The position numbers and the translations under genes are program-made. Positions 37,689 through 51,621 of a stretch of DNA of 64,000 nucleotides are shown here, in pieces; the first letter of the stretch is position 1; every line of letters begins with the position of its first letter. Location of the stretch: contig NZ_JABEZT010000001.1 of assembly GCF_013149805.1 (NCBI RefSeq), forward strand, positions 62,001 to 126,000. Direction: 5' to 3'. Source of the stretch: Isoptericola chiayiensis. Its GTDB lineage: Bacteria > Actinomycetota > Actinomycetes > Actinomycetales > Cellulomonadaceae. The notes under the pieces were generated by a model, which was not told the DNA's origin, did not search any database, and saw nothing but the letters and a program-made list of their open reading frames with translations.

Positions 37689-37726
37689 ACGACGCCCCCG
37701 CACCGCTCGAGGTGCGGGGGCGTCGT
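37689..37726 (+). terminator. Terminator hairpin after the FKBP gene
   Basis: A perfect 16-bp GC stem (37689-37704 with 37711-37726) with a 6-nt loop. It is one of the strongest hairpins in the window. No T tract follows, as is common in actinobacteria. Confidence 0.78.
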
Positions 37727-37776
37727 CGTCCACCGGGAGGCGGCCCGGACGTGCGAGGCGTGAGAACCTCGGATCC

Positions 37777-38274
37777 ATGACGAGCACGGAGCGCGAGATC
37801 CTGACCTGGTCCGACTTCGGCACCGCGGCGCGCCGGCTGGCCGAGGACGTCGTCGCCGACGGGTTCCGACCCGACGTCGTCGTCGCCGTGGCCCGCGGCG
37901 GGCTGGTGCCGGGCGGGGCCGTCGCCTACGCGCTGGGCACCAAGGGCGTCGGGACGATGAACGTCGAGTTCTACACCGACATCGGACGCACCCTCGACGA
38001 CCCGCGCATCCTGCCGCCGCTGATGGACACCTCCGAGCTGCCCGGCTCCCGCGTGCTCGTCGTGGACGACGTCGCGGACTCGGGGCGGACGCTGGAGCTG
38101 GTCATGCGCAAGCTGGGCGAACGTGGTGCCGACGCACGCTCGGCCGTCCTGTACACCAAACCACGCTCGATCATCCGGCCCGACTACTCCTGGCGGGAGA
38201 CGGACCTGTGGATCACGTTCCCCTGGTCCGCCGAACCTCCGGTCGAGGGCGCCGCGCCCGACGTCGTGGCGTGA
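37777..38274 (+). CDS. Purine-type phosphoribosyltransferase
   Basis: This 165-residue cytoplasmic enzyme has the PRPP-binding loop VLVVDDVADSGRTLELV near residue 90 and VVVAVARGGLVPGGAVA near 30-45, which holds the first PRPP loop. It resembles the xanthine/hypoxanthine phosphoribosyltransferase-like proteins of actinobacteria. Purine salvage (base plus PRPP to nucleotide) is likely, but the base is not certain. It is adjacent to and convergent with a secreted 5'-nucleotidase, which could supply nucleosides or bases. Confidence 0.82.
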   Translation: MTSTEREILTWSDFGTAARRLAEDVVADGFRPDVVVAVARGGLVPGGAVAYALGTKGVGTMNVEFYTDIGRTLDDPRILPPLMDTSELPGSRVLVVDDVADSGRTLELVMRKLGERGADARSAVLYTKPRSIIRPDYSWRETDLWITFPWSAEPPVEGAAPDVVA

Positions 38275-38293
38275 GGCCGGGGCCCGGTACGAC

Positions 38294-38326
38294 GACGGGC
38301 CGCGCCCCGGTGGAGCGCGGCCCGTC
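38294..38326. terminator. Bidirectional terminator between phosphoribosyltransferase and 5'-nucleotidase
   Basis: A perfect 12-bp stem (38294-38305 with 38315-38326) with a 9-nt loop lies in the 72-bp gap between two convergent stops. Confidence 0.72.
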
Positions 38327-38346
38327 TCAGCGGACGTGCGAGCCGA

Positions 38347-40155
38347 TCACTCGATCGTGATCCGCCCCTCCCCGCCGCGCGGGTAGTCGGCCTGGCTGAC
38401 GACCCCACCGAGCGCCTCGGCCAGGAAGTTCTCCAGGGACTGCTGGTCGGAGACACCGATGGTGGTGTTCTCGAGCGTCGGGTAGGCGTCCCCGCCGTTC
38501 AGCGAGAAGTTCAGGCCGGCGACGTCGACCGTGCCGTCGACCGACACCCCGTCCTCGACCAGGACCGTCCCGTCGTCCAGCACGACCGAGCGGACCCGCT
38601 CACCCGGGGCGAACTGCTCACCGGTGGACTGGTCCGCGTCCCGCGCCGGGAAGGAGGTGTCGACGGTGTAGCTGAAGCCGGCGGCCTGGACGAACGCGCC
38701 GTCCCCGGACTCGGGGAGCCGGAAGGCGCCCTCCTCCAGGATCTGGCGGAACGTCTCGACCGGCACGTCCTCGGCGATGGCGACGAAGTTGCCGAACGGC
38801 TGCAGCCGGAACGTGTCGGCGACCGAGACGGGACCCGCCTCCTGGTCGATCTCGCCGCGGATGCCGCCACCGTTCTGGATCGCCACCTGCGGCGCGTCCA
38901 GACCGAAGTCGGCGGCCGCCTGCTGCGCGGTCCACAGGTGGGCGTCGGCGATCAGGTTGCCGCAGTTCGCCTCGACGCCGCGCACCTCGCTGCGCTCGCA
39001 GTCGAGGACCACGTCGCTGGTCGCCACGATGTCCTCGGCCAGGGCGGCCTCGTACGCCGCCACCGGCTCCTCGATCTTGCGCTCGGCCTTCCGGCTCGTG
39101 CCCACGGCCTCGGCACCGGTGTCGGTGACGACCTTGATGCCCGAGTCGCCGCCGTCGATGCCGACGACGTCGCCCTTGCGGTCGAACGTCACCTCCAGCT
39201 GACCGACGTACCGGTAGTTGCCGGGCGTCGTCACCACCGGCACCTCGGTGCCGTCGGCGTCCGTGGCGATCTGGGGGTACTCGCCGTACACGTCGTCGGC
39301 GTCACCCGGGAAGAGCTGGGTCGAGTCGTCGGCGAGGATCTCGTCGCCGCCGCCGCCGATGACGACGTCGACGTCGGTCAGCGAACCGACCAGCTCGAGC
39401 TCGCTGCTCAGCCCCTGCAGGTGCGAGACCAGGATGATCTTGTCCACGCCGCGCTCGGTGAGCGCGTCGACCTGCTCCTGCGCGATCCCGGCGAGGTCGG
39501 TCAGGACCTCGACGTCGCCCGGCGAGGAGATCGTCGGCAGCGACGGCGTGGTCAGGCCGACGACGCCGATCTTCTCGCCGCGCTCGCGGATCACGGTGCT
39601 GGGGACGAGCTGGCGCAGGCCGGCCAGGGAGTCCTCCGCCGAGTAGTCGAGGTTGGCGGAGACGAACGGGGTGCGCTTGACGTCGCGCACCAGCTCGCCG
39701 AACACGCCCGGACCGAAGTCGAACTCGTGGTTGCCCACTCCGAGCGCGTCGTAGCCGACGAGGTTCTGGGCCACCGCGTCGTAGAACGGCGCGCCCTCCT
39801 CGCGCGAGGCCTGGAACGTCGTGCCCGCGAGGAAGTTGTCCCCGGAGTTCAGCGTGACGACGCCGCGCTTGAACGACTCGCCGCGGTCGTAGTTGAGGTA
39901 CGAGCGCCACCGCAGGGTGTCGACCTTGCGGACGAACCGGGCGATGCCGCCGTACTCGGCGTCGTCGACCGTCGTCGGCAGCAGGCTGGACTCGCCGTCG
40001 TTGTTGTGCAGGATCGTCAGGGTGAAGTCGGCGCCGCTGTGGCCGTGATGCCGGTCGCGGTCGCCGGCCACGGCCGGCGCGGCCAGCCCGGCGGTGAGAG
40101 CGACGGCGCCGAGGGCCGCGGTCGCGGGGATGAGTCGGCTGCGGAGTGAGGACAC
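38347..40155 (-). CDS. Secreted 5'-nucleotidase/2',3'-cyclic phosphodiesterase family protein
   Basis: This 602-residue secreted protein has a signal peptide (cleavage after AVA near 30) and a calcineurin-like metallophosphatase domain with the motifs LTILHNNDGES, LNSGDNFLAGT and GNHEFDFG plus later His residues (ILVSHLQGL). A C-terminal 5'-nucleotidase domain follows (about 380-600) with QNGGGIRGEI and LQPFGNFVAI. It releases phosphate from extracellular nucleotides. The first metal motif has Asn-Asn-Asp instead of the common Thr-Asn-Asp. No membrane anchor is seen. GTG at 40155 is chosen because AAGGAG lies four bases upstream; the open frame continues further but lacks a start signal. Confidence 0.88.
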   Translation of the reverse strand: MSSLRSRLIPATAALGAVALTAGLAAPAVAGDRDRHHGHSGADFTLTILHNNDGESSLLPTTVDDAEYGGIARFVRKVDTLRWRSYLNYDRGESFKRGVVTLNSGDNFLAGTTFQASREEGAPFYDAVAQNLVGYDALGVGNHEFDFGPGVFGELVRDVKRTPFVSANLDYSAEDSLAGLRQLVPSTVIRERGEKIGVVGLTTPSLPTISSPGDVEVLTDLAGIAQEQVDALTERGVDKIILVSHLQGLSSELELVGSLTDVDVVIGGGGDEILADDSTQLFPGDADDVYGEYPQIATDADGTEVPVVTTPGNYRYVGQLEVTFDRKGDVVGIDGGDSGIKVVTDTGAEAVGTSRKAERKIEEPVAAYEAALAEDIVATSDVVLDCERSEVRGVEANCGNLIADAHLWTAQQAAADFGLDAPQVAIQNGGGIRGEIDQEAGPVSVADTFRLQPFGNFVAIAEDVPVETFRQILEEGAFRLPESGDGAFVQAAGFSYTVDTSFPARDADQSTGEQFAPGERVRSVVLDDGTVLVEDGVSVDGTVDVAGLNFSLNGGDAYPTLENTTIGVSDQQSLENFLAEALGGVVSQADYPRGGEGRITIE

Positions 40156-40289
40156 GTTTCTCCTTCGACGGAGGCGAGCTCCGGGAGCAGGGTTCGTTCG
40201 ACCTTCGCTATTCAGGCACAGGATCTGCACCATGTCCAGGCTCACCGGCGCATCGTCGCGAAGAGTTCTCCGCCGGTTCAGCCGCTCCG

Positions 40290-40307
40290 CGGCCGGCACC
40301 CCGGCCG
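40290..40307 (-). terminator. Terminator hairpin after nrdF
   Basis: A 7-bp GC stem (40290-40296 with 40301-40307) and 4-nt loop lies 16 bp after the nrdF stop and probably ends the nrdHIEF transcript. The rest of the 40156-40323 gap shows only a weak promoter candidate for the nucleotidase gene. Confidence 0.55.
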
Positions 40308-40323
40308 GTCCACGGTCGGGACC

Positions 40324-43519
<3,196 letters not shown>

Positions 43520-43523
<4 letters not shown>

Positions 43524-43951
43524 GCCGAGATCAGTGACTGTCGTTGCCAAAATCGTCCCAATCCGTCACGGACGCGCTGGGCGTCCTCGGCCGTCCCGAG
43601 AAGTTCGAAGGCGTACAGGTAGGGCACCTGGCACTTCGCGGAGATGATGTCGCCGGCGATGCAGTACGCAGCGCCGAAGTTGGTGTTGCCCGCGGCCACG
43701 ACGCCGCGGATCAAGGAACGGTTCCCCACGTCCCCGAGGAACTTGCGCACCTGCCGCGGGACGGCGCCGCCCTCGTTGCCCCCGCCGTAGGTGGGGGCCA
43801 TCAGGACGTACGGTTCGTCGACGGTCAGGAAGCCGTCGGACGGACGCAGCGGGATGCGGTGGACCGACATCCCGAGCTCTTCCAGCCCGAGGCGCTGGAC
43901 GAAGCGGTGCGTGTTCTCCGAGACGCTGGAGAAGTAGACGAGCGATCCCAT
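43520..43951 (-). CDS. nrdI: Flavodoxin-like NrdI
   Basis: NrdI (143 residues) supplies oxidant to load the Mn2-tyrosyl radical of NrdF. It starts with [15 protein letters not shown], the FMN phosphate loop. [20 protein letters not shown] and [16 protein letters not shown] are the NrdI flavin loops. It lies between nrdH and nrdE and overlaps nrdE. Confidence 0.95.
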
Positions 43952-44032
43952 GTCACGCTCCCCCCGTCGGTCGTGCTGCGGTGGAGCCGGCCCGGTCGCC
44001 GACGACGTCGGGGACCGGGCCGGGGTCGAGGG

Positions 44033-44275
44033 TCAGGCCGAGACGGCCTGCTGCGCCGCGACGGCGCTGATCTGGTCGGGGCGGAAGCCCGACCAGTGGG
44101 TGTCGCCGGCGACGACGACCGGCGCCTGCAGGTAGCCGAGCCCACGGACCATCTCGAGCGCGTCGGCGTCCTGCGTGATGTCGACGACGTCGTACTCCAC
44201 GCCCTTGCGGTCGAGGGCACGGTAGGTCGCGTCGCACTGCACGCAGGCCGGCTTGCTGTAGACCGTGACGCTCAT
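44033..44275 (-). CDS. nrdH: Glutaredoxin-like NrdH
   Basis: NrdH (80 residues) is the electron donor to NrdE and is itself reduced by thioredoxin reductase. The redox motif is CVQC (residues 11-14). WSGFRPDQI near the C terminus is the NrdH signature, and APVV carries the cis-Pro. AGGGAG precedes the ATG. It is first in the operon, 81 bp before nrdI. Confidence 0.95.
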   Translation of the reverse strand: MSVTVYSKPACVQCDATYRALDRKGVEYDVVDITQDADALEMVRGLGYLQAPVVVAGDTHWSGFRPDQISAVAAQQAVSA

Positions 44276-44437
44276 GTCGCACTCCCTGTCTCGCCGCCCG
44301 ATCGGCGGTCGTCCGATGTCCCGAGTTCTGCTCCGACGAGCTCCGGGAGCTGCCGTCCGAGACCCCGCGAAGCCCTCCGCGAGAGCCTCCGACCTGGGAC
44401 GACACCGGTGGAACTACGCCGATGTTCTTTCCGTCGG

Positions 44438-44443
44438 AGCCTA
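44438..44443 (-). promoter_or_regulatory. Candidate -10 box of nrdHIEF
   Basis: On the minus strand TAGGCT is the best -10 candidate. NrdR box 1 begins 20 bp upstream, over the expected -35 position. The -35 itself is poor. Confidence 0.45.
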
Positions 44444-44462
44444 GGGCTGCGACGTGTCCCCA

Positions 44463-44478
44463 ACACTACACCTAGTGT
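44463..44478. promoter_or_regulatory. NrdR box 1
   Basis: ACACTACACCTAGTGT matches the NrdR palindrome (ACAC at one end, GTGT at the other, AT-leaning middle). Its start is 31 bp from that of box 2, three helical turns, the spacing needed for NrdR tetramer binding. Confidence 0.75.
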
Positions 44479-44493
44479 TCGGCGGCCGCTCGC

Positions 44494-44509
44494 CCACGAC
44501 ATGTTGTGG
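44494..44509. promoter_or_regulatory. NrdR box 2
   Basis: CCACGACATGTTGTGG is the second NrdR-type palindrome, 31 bp from box 1. NrdR with bound dATP represses nrd operons; the nrdR gene is not in the window. Confidence 0.7.
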
Positions 44510-44510
44510 T

Positions 44511-44540
44511 TCACACGGGTGTGATTTCGCCCGTGTGATT
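44511..44540. repeat. TCACAC/GTGTGA inverted and direct repeats upstream of NrdR boxes
   Basis: TCACACGGGTGTGA (44511-44524) is a palindrome, and GTGTGATT occurs at 44519 and again at 44533. The block starts one base after NrdR box 2 and could be a site for another regulator. Confidence 0.4.
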
Positions 44541-44677
44541 CGTCCGGAATCGCCGGTACGGGCCACCTCGACGACGCCTGGGACCACCTTCTCACCCGCC
44601 TCCGACACCGCGGTCGTCCACCGCCGCGTGCACCGGCCCGACGGCTCCCGGGGCGCAGGTTCGCGCGGCACGGCACC

Positions 44678-44702
44678 CGTCGTCCACACCCGGTGGACGA
44701 CG
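44678..44702 (-). terminator. Probable terminator of the GH1 gene
   Basis: A 10-bp stem (44678-44687 with 44693-44702) with a 5-nt loop lies about 80 bp after the GH1 stop, between that gene and the nrd promoter region. Confidence 0.5.
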
Positions 44703-44784
44703 ACGGTCCACAGGCTGTGCAGATCCGGTCCGGGGCCCGCACGAGCCTGGCTCAGATCTTCCTCACACCTCGGCGCCCGGCGTG

Positions 44785-46233
44785 TCAGAGGACCGGTTGC
44801 GCCTCGAACACCGCCGGGAGCCGACCGGTCCGGGCCAGGCGGGCGAACCAGTAGGCCGAGTCCTTCCAGGTGCGCTCGCCCGTGTCGTAGTCGACGCGGA
44901 GCAGGCCGAACCTCTTCGAGTAGCCGTAGGCCCACTCGAAGTTGTCCATGAGCGACCAGGCGAAGTAGCCGCGCACGTCCGCACCCGCGTCGATCGCCGC
45001 ACCGACGGCCGCCACGTGGTCGCGCAGGTAGGCGACACGCGCGACGTCGTGCACCCGGTCGATCCCGAGCGCCGTGTCGGGCACGACGACGTCGTCGAAC
45101 GCCGCGCCGTTCTCCGTCACCGCCAGCGGCTGGTCCGGGTAGCGCTCGTGCAGCGAGACCAGCAGCTCCGTCAGCCCTGCCGGCTCCACGTTCCAGCCCA
45201 TCGCGGTGTGCGGACCGGGCTGGGGCAGGAACTCGACGTCGTCCGCGGCGACCCAGGGCGAGGTCACGGTCGTCCTGTGCCCGTCGGCGCGCACCGGCTC
45301 GCCGTTGCCGGAGAACCGCCGCACCCGGGTCGACGAGTAGTAGTTCACCCCGAGCACGTCGATCGGCTGCCGCGTGACGTCGAGGTCGCCGTCGCGCACG
45401 AACGACCAGTCCGAGACGTCCGCGGTGTCGGCGAGCACGTCGTCGGGGTAGGCGCCCTCGAGCAGCGGGCCCAGGAACACCCGGTTGGCGAGGCCGTCGA
45501 CCTGGCGCACGGCGTCGGCGTCCTGGTCCGAGGCGGTCGCGGCGCGGAAGACGTGCAGGTTCAGCGTGATCGAGCACTGCGCCCCGGGCAGCTCCTCGCG
45601 GATCGCACGCACCGCCAGGCCGTGCGCGAGGTTCAGGTGGTGCACCGCCGCGAGCGCCGACGCCGGCTCGGTCCGTCCGGGGGCGTGCACGCCGGAGGCA
45701 TACCCGAGACAGGCGCTGCACCACGGCTCGTTGAGCGTCGTCCACGTCGCGACGCGGTTCCCGAGCTCGCGGGCCATGGCCCGGGCGTAGTCGGCGAACG
45801 CCTCGGCCGTCTCCCGCACGGCCCACCCGCCGGCGTCCTCGAGCTCCTGGGGCAGGTCCCAGTGGTAGAGCGTCACGAAAGGGGTGATCCCCTTGCTCCG
45901 CAGCGCGTCGAGCAGGTCGCGGTAGAAGGCGACGCCCTCGGGGTTCAGCGGTCCGCGACCGCCGGGCTGGACCCGGGGCCAGGAGATCGACAGGCGGTAG
46001 CCGCCGACGCCGAGGCGCTCGAGGTGGTCGACGTCCTCACGCCACCGGTGGTAGTGGTCGCAGGCGACGTCGCCGGTGTCGCCGCCCTGCACAGCGCCGG
46101 GGACGCGGCACAGCGTGTCCCAGATCGACGGTCCGCGACCGCCCTCGGTGGCGCCGCCCTCGATCTGGTAGGCCGCGGTGGCGGTCCCCCACAGGAAGTC
46201 CTGGCCGAACGTGCCGGCGTTGATGGTGCTCAC
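44785..46233 (-). CDS. GH1 beta-glucosidase
   Basis: This 482-residue cytoplasmic glycosidase has the full GH1 set. It starts with [18 protein letters not shown], the acid/base Glu lies in [13 protein letters not shown] (about 166), the tyrosine of VNYYSSTRV is seen, and the nucleophile Glu is in [11 protein letters not shown] (near 372). No signal peptide is present, so it acts on imported cellobiose-like or aryl glucosides; beta-mannosidase or galactosidase side activity is possible in this family. GTG at 46233 has GAGGAG upstream. It lies 69 bp after nagA on the same strand. No palindrome like the mannan operators is near it. Confidence 0.92.
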   Translation of the reverse strand: MSTINAGTFGQDFLWGTATAAYQIEGGATEGGRGPSIWDTLCRVPGAVQGGDTGDVACDHYHRWREDVDHLERLGVGGYRLSISWPRVQPGGRGPLNPEGVAFYRDLLDALRSKGITPFVTLYHWDLPQELEDAGGWAVRETAEAFADYARAMARELGNRVATWTTLNEPWCSACLGYASGVHAPGRTEPASALAAVHHLNLAHGLAVRAIREELPGAQCSITLNLHVFRAATASDQDADAVRQVDGLANRVFLGPLLEGAYPDDVLADTADVSDWSFVRDGDLDVTRQPIDVLGVNYYSSTRVRRFSGNGEPVRADGHRTTVTSPWVAADDVEFLPQPGPHTAMGWNVEPAGLTELLVSLHERYPDQPLAVTENGAAFDDVVVPDTALGIDRVHDVARVAYLRDHVAAVGAAIDAGADVRGYFAWSLMDNFEWAYGYSKRFGLLRVDYDTGERTWKDSAYWFARLARTGRLPAVFEAQPVL

Positions 46234-46302
46234 AGCTGGCTCCTCACCCCTCCGGGGCCGACGTGCTCGGCCCGACGCTCACCCGACCGCTGCGCGACCC
46301 GA

Positions 46303-47571
46303 TCAGACGGGCCGGCCGCCCCGGCACACGTGCTGCACCCGCAGGTCCCGGTCGGTGACGACGACGTCGGCGCGGCGCCCGGCGACCAGACCGCCGACGT
46401 CGTCGCGGCCGAGCACGCCCGCGGGGACCCACGAGGCGCAGCGTACCGCCGTCACCAGCGGCAGGCCGGCGTCCACGACCGCGCTGCGCACCACGTCGAC
46501 CAGGTGCGCGGTCCCGCCGGCGATGGCGCCGTTGCCGGGGTCCGCGGGGTCGGTCAGGCGCGCGACGCCGTCGGTCACCGTCACGTCCTGGGGACCGAGC
46601 CGGTAGGCCCCGTCGGCCATCCCGGCCGCACCCATGGCGTCGGTGACCAGGGCGACCTGGTCCGCGCCCACCGTCTCGGTCACGGTCCGCACCGTCGCCG
46701 GATCGAGGTGCACGCCGTCGCCGATCAGCTCGACGACCAGGTCGCCCCGCGACGCCGCCGCGAGACAGGCGGCGATCGGCCCGGGATCGCGGTGGTGCAG
46801 CGGGCGCATCCCGTTGAACAGGTGCGTGGCGGTCATCCGCCGGCGGGGTCCGGGCGCCTCGGCCAGGGCACCGAGGACCTGGCCCACCAGGTCCTCGGCC
46901 TGCGCGGTGCTGCTGTCGGTGTGTCCGAGCGACGGGATCACACCGGCCCGGACGAGCGCGACCGCCGCCCCGCCGGGCCCCCCGACGCCGTCGACGTCGG
47001 GGGCGACGGTCATCGTCCGCAGGTGGCCACCCGCCGCCTCCACGAGCTCGCGCACGAGCGTGACGTCGCCGGGGATCAGGTAGCGCGGGTCCTGGGCACC
47101 GCACCGCGCGGCCGCGAGGAACGGCCCCTCGGCGTGGATGCCGTCGATCTCGCCGGCCTCGGCCAGGCCGCTCAGCAGCTCGAGCTGGCGCACGAGCGTC
47201 TCCGTGGGAGCCGTCACCAGGGAGGCGAGCAGCGTCGTCGTCCCGTGCGTCCGGTGCTCGACGACGGCGCGCAGGGCCTCGTCCGCGTCGGCGGCGTCGG
47301 GGAAGCCCGCTCCCCCGCCGCCGTGGTTGTGCAGGTCGACCAGCCCGGGGAGCACGTACGTGCCGGGCGGGGGCTCCTCCGCCGCGGCGACCTCGTCGCC
47401 CACGCCGGCCCCCGCGGCCTCCTCGATCGGCCCGGCCCACACGATCGTGCCGTCGGCCACCACGACCGCGCCGTCGGGGACGACGGCGTCGGGGGTGACG
47501 ACGTCTCCGCGCAGGGCGAAGACCTGGGGCGGTTCCGGGACGAGGACGTCGGTGTCGCGATCGCTGGTCAT
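46303..47571 (-). CDS. nagA: N-acetylglucosamine-6-phosphate deacetylase
   Basis: NagA (422 residues) removes acetate from GlcNAc-6-phosphate in the cytoplasm, in GlcNAc/chitin use and wall recycling. Amidohydrolase metal and substrate motifs are present: LVDLHNHGGGGAGF, GIHAEGPFL, SLGHTDSS, THLFNGMRPLHHR, GDGVHLDP and LVTDAMGAAG with the catalytic Asp. ATG at 47571 follows CAGGAT by six bases, the same arrangement as at glgX. An imperfect palindrome 29 bp upstream may regulate it. NagB is not in the window. Confidence 0.93.
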   Translation of the reverse strand: MTSDRDTDVLVPEPPQVFALRGDVVTPDAVVPDGAVVVADGTIVWAGPIEEAAGAGVGDEVAAAEEPPPGTYVLPGLVDLHNHGGGGAGFPDAADADEALRAVVEHRTHGTTTLLASLVTAPTETLVRQLELLSGLAEAGEIDGIHAEGPFLAAARCGAQDPRYLIPGDVTLVRELVEAAGGHLRTMTVAPDVDGVGGPGGAAVALVRAGVIPSLGHTDSSTAQAEDLVGQVLGALAEAPGPRRRMTATHLFNGMRPLHHRDPGPIAACLAAASRGDLVVELIGDGVHLDPATVRTVTETVGADQVALVTDAMGAAGMADGAYRLGPQDVTVTDGVARLTDPADPGNGAIAGGTAHLVDVVRSAVVDAGLPLVTAVRCASWVPAGVLGRDDVGGLVAGRRADVVVTDRDLRVQHVCRGGRPV

Positions 47572-47577
47572 GGACCC

Positions 47578-47583
47578 ATCCTG
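47578..47583 (-). promoter_or_regulatory. Candidate -10 box of leaderless nagA
   Basis: On the minus strand CAGGAT ends six bases before the nagA ATG. The same box, same spacing and same GGG continuation occur at glgX. Confidence 0.45.
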
Positions 47584-47599
47584 CCCCACCGGTCGGGCA

Positions 47600-47620
47600 T
47601 TAGGAAGCAGTCCTGCCTAA
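47600..47620. promoter_or_regulatory. Imperfect 21-bp palindrome, candidate nagA operator
   Basis: The outer arms TTAGG and CCTAA are perfect; inside them AG/CT and A/T also match. It lies where the nagA -35 should be. From memory it resembles TTAGG-type sites of actinobacterial ROK-family regulators, but no such regulator gene is in the window. Confidence 0.45.
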
Positions 47621-47624
47621 CGCC

Positions 47625-48320
47625 TCAGAAGAGCCGCGACCCCGGGTCGTCGACCCCACGCATCGCGTCGTAGTCGAGCACCAGGCAGTCGATCCCCCGG
47701 TCGGTGGCGAGCACCCGGGCCTGCGGCTTGATCTCCTGAGCGGCGAACACCCCTCGCACCGGCGCCAGCAGCGGGTCACGGTTGAGCAGATCCAGGTAGC
47801 GCGTCAGCTGTTCGACCCCGTCGATCTCGCCACGACGCTTGATCTCCACCGCGACCGACGCGCCGTCCGCGTCCCGGGCGAGGATGTCCACCGGCCCGAT
47901 CGCCGTCATGTACTCCCGGCGCACGAGCGAGTGCCCCGCACCGAGCAGGTCGATCTGGGCGGCGAGCAGCTCCTGCAGGTGCGCCTCCACCCCGTCCTTC
48001 ACCAGGCCGGGGTCGACGCCGAGCTCGTGCGCGGAGTCGTGCAGCACCTCGTACAGCTCGATCTCGAGCCGGTCGTCGGACTTCTGGTGCTGCACCGCCC
48101 AGACCTCGACGACACCGCGCTCGGCGGCCTCCGGCTCCGGCTCGCGGACCGCGGTCGTGCAGGGCGGGCTCATCCAGTTCAACGGCTTGTACGACCCGCC
48201 GTCGGAGTGCAGCAGCACGCTGCCGTCCGCCTTGACGAGCAGCAGCCGGGTAGCCGGCGGCAGATGAGCGGTCAGCCGACCCGTGTACCGGGCCGAGCAG
48301 CGGGCGACGACGAGACGCAC
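47625..48320 (-). CDS. nucS: Endonuclease NucS (mismatch-specific EndoMS)
   Basis: NucS (231 residues) cuts both strands at mismatched bases and carries non-canonical mismatch repair in actinobacteria and archaea, which lack MutS/MutL. The N-terminal dimer/DNA-binding domain (about 1-110) has [18 protein letters not shown] and [10 protein letters not shown]. The RecB-like nuclease domain has [12 protein letters not shown] and [10 protein letters not shown], the catalytic Asp, Glu and Lys. The end GSRLF resembles the beta-clamp-binding tail. GTG at 48320 has GAGGAG four bases upstream. The position after atpC and DUF2550 is conserved in actinobacteria. Confidence 0.94.
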   Translation of the reverse strand: MRLVVARCSARYTGRLTAHLPPATRLLLVKADGSVLLHSDGGSYKPLNWMSPPCTTAVREPEPEAAERGVVEVWAVQHQKSDDRLEIELYEVLHDSAHELGVDPGLVKDGVEAHLQELLAAQIDLLGAGHSLVRREYMTAIGPVDILARDADGASVAVEIKRRGEIDGVEQLTRYLDLLNRDPLLAPVRGVFAAQEIKPQARVLATDRGIDCLVLDYDAMRGVDDPGSRLF

Positions 48321-48341
48321 AGAACTCCTCGAGGGAACAGG

Positions 48342-48764
48342 TCAGACGACGAGGTCGCGGCGACCCGGGGGTGCGGACTCCAGCCACGACGCCAGGCCCG
48401 AGTACGCCCCGGGCGACATCGTCAGCTCGAAGTCCGTGCCGTCGTAACGGCAGCGGACCAGGACCAGGTCGGGCTGTCCGGCCTGGTCGAGCGAGACCCG
48501 GCCGGTGATCGCGAGCCGGTCACGCTGCCACGTCCGCGCCGGGCGGGGGGCCAGCGACCAGCAGCGCCACCAGTCGATGCGTCCCGCGCCGTACTGGGCG
48601 ATACCGACCGACCAGGCGGCCTGCGGCCGGCTGCCGGCCCGGGCGCTGCACTGGAACGACCCGACCCGGTGCGACAGGGTACGCAGCCGGGACGCCCCGG
48701 CCAGCGCGACCAGGACCAGCACGAGCAGCACGACGCCGAGCGCCACGAGCACGTACTGACCCAT
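48342..48764 (-). CDS. DUF2550 membrane protein
   Basis: This 140-residue protein has one N-terminal helix (about 4-24) and a soluble domain with SFQCSARAG, AAWSVGIAQYGAGRIDWWR and the Arg/Trp-rich SLAPRPARTWQR. This matches DUF2550, found in actinobacteria next to atpC. Function unknown. It lies 15 bp after atpC and 21 bp before nucS, so it probably shares the atp transcript. Confidence 0.85.
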   Translation of the reverse strand: MGQYVLVALGVVLLVLVLVALAGASRLRTLSHRVGSFQCSARAGSRPQAAWSVGIAQYGAGRIDWWRCWSLAPRPARTWQRDRLAITGRVSLDQAGQPDLVLVRCRYDGTDFELTMSPGAYSGLASWLESAPPGRRDLVV

Positions 48765-48779
48765 CTCGCGATCCGTCCC

Positions 48780-49067
48780 TCAGGCTCGCGTCCCCGCGTG
48801 GCCGCCGACCTCGGAGAGGTCGTCGACCACGAGCGTGACGACGTCGTCGTCGACGGACACGAACCCGCCGCTGACCTGAGCCTCGACCGCGACCTGGCCC
48901 GGTGCGGTGGAGACCTTGACGGTGCCGGGGCGCAGCACCGCGAGCAGCGGCGTGTGTCCGGCGAGGATGCCGATCTGACCGTCGGCGGACGGGGCGCTGA
49001 CCTCGCGCGCCGCGCCGGACCAGACCTTGCGGTCGGCCGCGACGAGATCGACGTTCAGCTCTGCCAT
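48780..49067 (-). CDS. atpC: ATP synthase epsilon subunit, short form
   Basis: This 95-residue epsilon subunit contains the beta-barrel domain (MAELNVDLVAADRKVWSG, GILAGHTPLLAVLRPG, then FVSVDDDVVTLVVDD). It stops where the C-terminal two-helix domain would begin; usual epsilon subunits are 120-140 residues. The missing part is the one that inhibits ATP hydrolysis in other bacteria. It is the last structural gene of the operon and follows a strong hairpin after atpD. Confidence 0.93.
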   Translation of the reverse strand: MAELNVDLVAADRKVWSGAAREVSAPSADGQIGILAGHTPLLAVLRPGTVKVSTAPGQVAVEAQVSGGFVSVDDDVVTLVVDDLSEVGGHAGTRA

Positions 49068-49100
49068 GTCGGGCTCCAGGGTTCTTCAGTCGAGGGTGGT

Positions 49101-49148
49101 ACGGCGTCGCCCCACCGGTCCGTACGGTACACGGCAGGGCGACGCCGT
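49101..49148 (-). terminator. Hairpin between atpD and atpC
   Basis: A perfect 12-bp stem (49101-49112 with 49137-49148) encloses a 24-nt loop in the 101-bp gap. Because atpC, DUF2550 and nucS follow on the same strand, it is more likely an mRNA-stability or partial termination site than a full stop. Confidence 0.6.
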
Positions 49149-49168
49149 CGAGAGGGGCGACGCGGTCG

Positions 49169-51617
<2,449 letters not shown>

Positions 51618-51621
51618 ACGA

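Larger units (their letters stand above)
44276..44784. promoter_or_regulatory. nrd control region, 509 bp without a gene
   Basis: From the nrdH side this stretch holds the following. There is a small hairpin beside the Shine-Dalgarno sequence (stem CCGCC/GGCGG, 44294-44308). A leader of about 155 nt follows, then a TAGGCT -10 candidate (44438-44443), two NrdR boxes (44463-44509) and a third repeat block (44511-44540). Finally there is a hairpin at 44678-44702 that belongs to the end of the GH1 gene. I see no open frame with coding character here. Confidence 0.6.

Noticed and set aside
44276-44784. Possible small gene in the nrd control region
   Set aside because: No frame with a start signal and coding composition; the stretch is filled by operator-like sequences and hairpins.
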